From Candidatus Solibacter sp. (GTDB lineage Bacteria; Acidobacteriota; Terriglobia; Bryobacterales; Bryobacteraceae), in NCBI GenBank assembly GCA_026394025.1, contig JAPKZC010001009.1:1-8636 (forward strand): 8,636 nucleotides of DNA, given 5' to 3'. Shown here piece by piece: positions 6,170 through 8,636 of this stretch (positions are counted from its first letter, which is position 1; each line of letters begins with the position of its first letter). The notes beneath the pieces were generated by a model. That model was given only the letters and a program-made list of their open reading frames with translations. It had not been told where the DNA came from and searched no databases. The position numbers and the translations under genes are program-made.

Positions 6170-6523
6170 CTAGAATTCCCAAGTCTTGAACTGGTGCTGG
6201 TGTTCGATCATGTCCACGCGCTTGCCGCGAAATCGCACGCCTTCCATTTCCAGGCGCGTGCGCTGCTCCAGGCCGGCTTCGAACTGGAGCTTGATTGCGC
6301 CGCCCGCACCGACCACGCGCTGCCAGGGCAGCGTCCCGCCGCTCTTCTGCAATAGCTGCGCCACGTGCCGGTGATACAAAGGAAATCCCGCGGCCGCAGC
6401 GACCTGCCCGTAAGTCGCGACCTTGCCCTTGGGGATAGACCGGATCGCCTTGCGGAACGCCGTGTCGCGCTGGTCGCTCTTCGGCGCGCGACGCAGCTTC
6501 CGCGCCATTTCGTGGTGGTTCAT
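6170..6523 (-). CDS. atl: alkyltransferase-like protein (MGMT-like DNA-binding protein, Cys replaced by Trp)
   Basis: Related to O6-alkylguanine-DNA alkyltransferase but catalytically dead. Proteins of this class (E. coli YbaZ/Atl, fission yeast Atl1) bind O6-alkylguanine, flip it out and flag it for nucleotide-excision repair. The 117-residue protein starts at ATG 6523 (ATG 6508 is possible; neither has a clear ribosome-binding site). Seen: FRKAIRSIPKGKVATYGQVA (23-42) with the conserved Tyr at 39, R52 at the likely arginine-finger position, and PWQRV (66-70) where methyltransferases have PCHRV, so W67 replaces the acceptor Cys. It ends with LEMEGVRFRG (91-100). No N-terminal methyltransferase domain is present. 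The gene lies 25 bases after the recombinase stop on the same strand, so its own promoter may have been displaced by the insertion. Confidence 0.9.
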   Translation of the reverse strand: MNHHEMARKLRRAPKSDQRDTAFRKAIRSIPKGKVATYGQVAAAAGFPLYHRHVAQLLQKSGGTLPWQRVVGAGGAIKLQFEAGLEQRTRLEMEGVRFRGKRVDMIEHQHQFKTWEF

Positions 6524-6548
6524 CGTAGCTGCTCGTGACGGAAGCAGT

Positions 6549-8213
6549 TTACCAGGTGATCGTTGACCATCCCGGTGGCCTGCATGAAAGCGTAACCGTG
6601 TCGTCGTTCGGTGAACGCTGCGAATACCTCTCGTAGTTCGGCACAAAGGAGCACTTGATTTTGATAGCACCTGTGGGCGCAATGTAAATGCCCGACACGA
6701 CTGCGCGAACGATCTCCCGGCGGGCGTCGAACGTCAGCTTCCCCGCGAGGAGCTGCTTCTTCAACTCGGCCAGCCTGCCCTGCGCCGTTGCTCGGACCGC
6801 CACGTGGATCTTGGCTTCGGCCTCTTGCGCGCGCAAGCCGTCGATGTCCTTCTGGACGTGCTGCACGTCGTCGTTGGCCTCCCGCAAAAGGTCGTCCAGT
6901 TCCGTCCGCCGCTCTATCGCTTTGGCCTGATCGGCGTCGCGATCCCGTATCTCGTCGGCCACGCTGTAATCCAGCCCCTCGCGCGCGACGTTCTGCTCGT
7001 CGAGCTGGCGGAGCGTCGCTCCCGGATTCATGATGAGTTCCCGCACGCCCTCCCATACTGCCTTCTCCAGCCTCGGGCCCTTGATGGCTGCGACGGTGCA
7101 CTGCGGTCGTCCACTGCCTCGATAGGCATCGGACTTTCGGCCGGTGCAGCGATACCAGATGTCTTTCTTGTGCGCGAGCGAGGCGGAGAATGACCCTCCG
7201 CACTGGCAGTGGATCAGTCCCCCATTCAGAAGGTACGCGTTCTTGACGCCGGACTTGAGGGCAGAGTTGTTCAGCTTCATCGCAGCGATGGCGCGATGCC
7301 ACAGCTTCTCGTCCACGATGGCGAGATCGGGAACCGGCCTCGGAATCGCGGGCTCTGTCGCGGCGCGGGCGTGCGCCTTGTGTCGAGGGTCATCGGGGTC
7401 GCGGTAGATCTTGCGCCGCCCGTAGTAGTGCATCCCCATGTAGAGCTCGTTCAAGATGATGTTGCGGACCCGCCCCGGCATCCAGCGCTTGGCCGGGCTC
7501 CGCTTTCGCTGCTGGGGCGGAACGCGGAGCTTGTTCAGGAGGTCGCAGACGTCGCGGCAGCTGGCCCCGTCGGCGATCATCTTGTACATGTGCTGCACGA
7601 CGGCCACCCGGCTCTTGAACCGCGCGTTGCCGGTAGTAGACTCCGTGGACTTCACGAGGTGCGCGGTCTTGCTCGGGCTGATGGCCGCCGCGTCCCGTCG
7701 GACGTTGTAGCCGTACGGCGCGGGGCCTCCCATCCAGTGGTAAGCGTCTTTGGCCTTGGTCCGCGAGCCCTCGCCGGTCCGCTTTTTAATCTTGAATTTC
7801 TCGTCGCCGGTTTGTCCGAACCTCATGCCGGTGAAGGCACTATCGCCGCCAAGCAGGCTGCACCTCTGGCGGTTCAGCCCCTCCTCGATCACCGGCGGGT
7901 TCGGGTACTTCTCGATCTCGTGAACCGCACACGAAAGGACATATAAGCCACGCCCGAGGCGGTCGATCTCCGAGACCCAGACGCGCTCGACCCCGCCCCG
8001 GCGGATACGTTCTAGCAGCCGCTTCCCGCCGGGCCGATGCTCTAAAAGGATATCACTGTCTTCGGCTTCGTCTTCGATCACCTCGACGCGCCAGCCGAAC
8101 TTAGTGCGTATAGTCTCCACGGTTTCGTTCTGACGGTCGAGATCCTGCTTGTCTGTGGACATGCGCAGGTAGGCCAGCGTCGCGCCCTGCTCGGTCGCTT
8201 TCGGAGGCTTCAT
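6549..8213 (-). CDS. large serine recombinase (site-specific integrase)
   Basis: Cuts and rejoins DNA through a phosphoserine link, most likely to integrate or excise the element that carries it. From ATG 8213 it has 554 residues. GGGGGG six bases upstream acts as a Shine-Dalgarno-like site and favours this start over ATG 8279. The order is: N-terminal resolvase domain with YLRMSTDKQ (15-23), S19 as nucleophile and DRLGR (84-88) holding catalytic arginines; recombinase domain from about GGPAPYGYN (162-170); zinc-ribbon region with C336, C338, C356 and C372; a charged coiled coil (about 425-470); and a C-terminal tail ending at TAA 6549-6551. The first Cys pair is spaced CxC, not the common CxxC, which may weaken metal binding or be a family variant. 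All catalytic residues are present and no stop interrupts it, so it may be active. Its start overlaps the end of the upstream gene as ATGA. Confidence 0.93.
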   Translation of the reverse strand: MKPPKATEQGATLAYLRMSTDKQDLDRQNETVETIRTKFGWRVEVIEDEAEDSDILLEHRPGGKRLLERIRRGGVERVWVSEIDRLGRGLYVLSCAVHEIEKYPNPPVIEEGLNRQRCSLLGGDSAFTGMRFGQTGDEKFKIKKRTGEGSRTKAKDAYHWMGGPAPYGYNVRRDAAAISPSKTAHLVKSTESTTGNARFKSRVAVVQHMYKMIADGASCRDVCDLLNKLRVPPQQRKRSPAKRWMPGRVRNIILNELYMGMHYYGRRKIYRDPDDPRHKAHARAATEPAIPRPVPDLAIVDEKLWHRAIAAMKLNNSALKSGVKNAYLLNGGLIHCQCGGSFSASLAHKKDIWYRCTGRKSDAYRGSGRPQCTVAAIKGPRLEKAVWEGVRELIMNPGATLRQLDEQNVAREGLDYSVADEIRDRDADQAKAIERRTELDDLLREANDDVQHVQKDIDGLRAQEAEAKIHVAVRATAQGRLAELKKQLLAGKLTFDARREIVRAVVSGIYIAPTGAIKIKCSFVPNYERYSQRSPNDDTVTLSCRPPGWSTITW

Positions 8214-8620
8214 GACTTGCCCCCCGCGCCAACCCGCAACAGCCGCTTCATGGCTTCCATGTCGGGCGCGTACTCCCACGTGATCGGCGGCAGGGCGCGC
8301 GGGTCCCAGTCGTGCTCGATGACCAGCGGGACGCGGTCCCTGAGATCTTCCTCCCTCGACCGGGCGACGACTTCCTTGCGGTCTTCGGACCAGCAGCGCG
8401 CGGGCTTGCTCGGCTCGGTCTCCAGGTTTATCAGTTCCGGGACCGCCTCGGCAGCGTCCAGGATTTTGGAAGCGTGGGCGACGCCTTTCCAGACGTAGTC
8501 GGCGGGGAGCGCGACCAGCCCGTACCAGCGCGACGCCCCCGCCACGGGGGGAGTCTTGGTCTTGTGCCAGCGCGCGGCGGCGGCGAGTTTGCCCCGCGCG
8601 ACGCGCTGCGCCGGGGTCAT
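8210..8620 (-). CDS. small unknown protein coupled to the recombinase, possibly 5'-partial
   Basis: I do not recognise this protein. From ATG 8620 it has 136 residues: a basic start (MTPAQRVARGKLAAAARWHK) of a kind often seen in phage and plasmid proteins, then a Trp-containing middle (SRWYGLVALPADYVWKG) and an acidic to neutral C-terminal half ending RLLRVGAGGKS. There is no signal peptide, membrane helix or metal motif. The stop overlaps the recombinase start as ATGA, so the two are probably co-translated. A directionality factor or accessory DNA-binding protein is conceivable from position alone, and nothing in the sequence shows it. No good ribosome-binding site precedes ATG 8620 and the frame stays open to the window edge, so the true start may lie outside. 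Codon choice is strongly GC-ending, as expected of a real gene. Confidence 0.7.
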   Translation of the reverse strand: MTPAQRVARGKLAAAARWHKTKTPPVAGASRWYGLVALPADYVWKGVAHASKILDAAEAVPELINLETEPSKPARCWSEDRKEVVARSREEDLRDRVPLVIEHDWDPRALPPITWEYAPDMEAMKRLLRVGAGGKS

Positions 8621-8636
8621 GCTCTCGTGCGCGAGG

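Noticed and set aside
6524..6682. N-terminal extension of the alkyltransferase-like frame
   Set aside because: It overlaps the recombinase 3' end in another frame and is unlike the family, whose conserved sequence begins after ATG 6523.
7209..7946. 245-codon open frame on the + strand inside the recombinase
   Set aside because: It is a shadow frame, since the - strand encodes a complete recombinase with catalytic motifs across this stretch.

Overview
The window is high-GC bacterial DNA holding a housekeeping block on the + strand, followed by the end of a mobile element on the - strand. Protein sequences and gene order (valS, nadC, birA, coaX, then a conserved unknown) suggest an Acidobacteriota genome of the Solibacter/Bryobacter type. 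That placement is from memory of similar loci and was not tested by a search.

Layout. Bases 1-267 hold a long terminator-like hairpin (16-80) and a probable promoter. Bases 268-2852 are valyl-tRNA synthetase, broken into two frames by a perfect 5-bp tandem duplication (TGAAG TGAAG, 2201-2210). nadC (2849-3661) overlaps the end of valS by ATGA. Bases 3662-3914 are an intergenic stretch packed with palindromes, ending in a candidate promoter. It leads into a second tightly overlapped cluster: birA (3915-4628), coaX (4612-5385) and an unrecognised 214-aa protein (5382-6026). Bases 6027-6169 separate convergent genes and carry an inverted repeat of a type common in environmental genomes. On the - strand lie an alkyltransferase-like DNA-repair protein (6170-6523), a large serine recombinase (6549-8213) and a small unknown gene coupled to it (8210-8620, possibly running off the window).

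How the genes work together. NadC, BirA and CoaX supply or attach three cofactors: NAD, biotin and CoA. Their overlapping ends suggest co-translation as one or two operons with valS. The recombinase and its upstream partner look like one end of an integrated element, whose boundary probably lies just upstream of, or within, the start of the alkyltransferase-like gene. I see no defence system, CRISPR array, rRNA or tRNA. The most notable points are the valS lesion with a local change in codon use around it, the dense palindromic repeats, and the recombinase/alkyltransferase junction.
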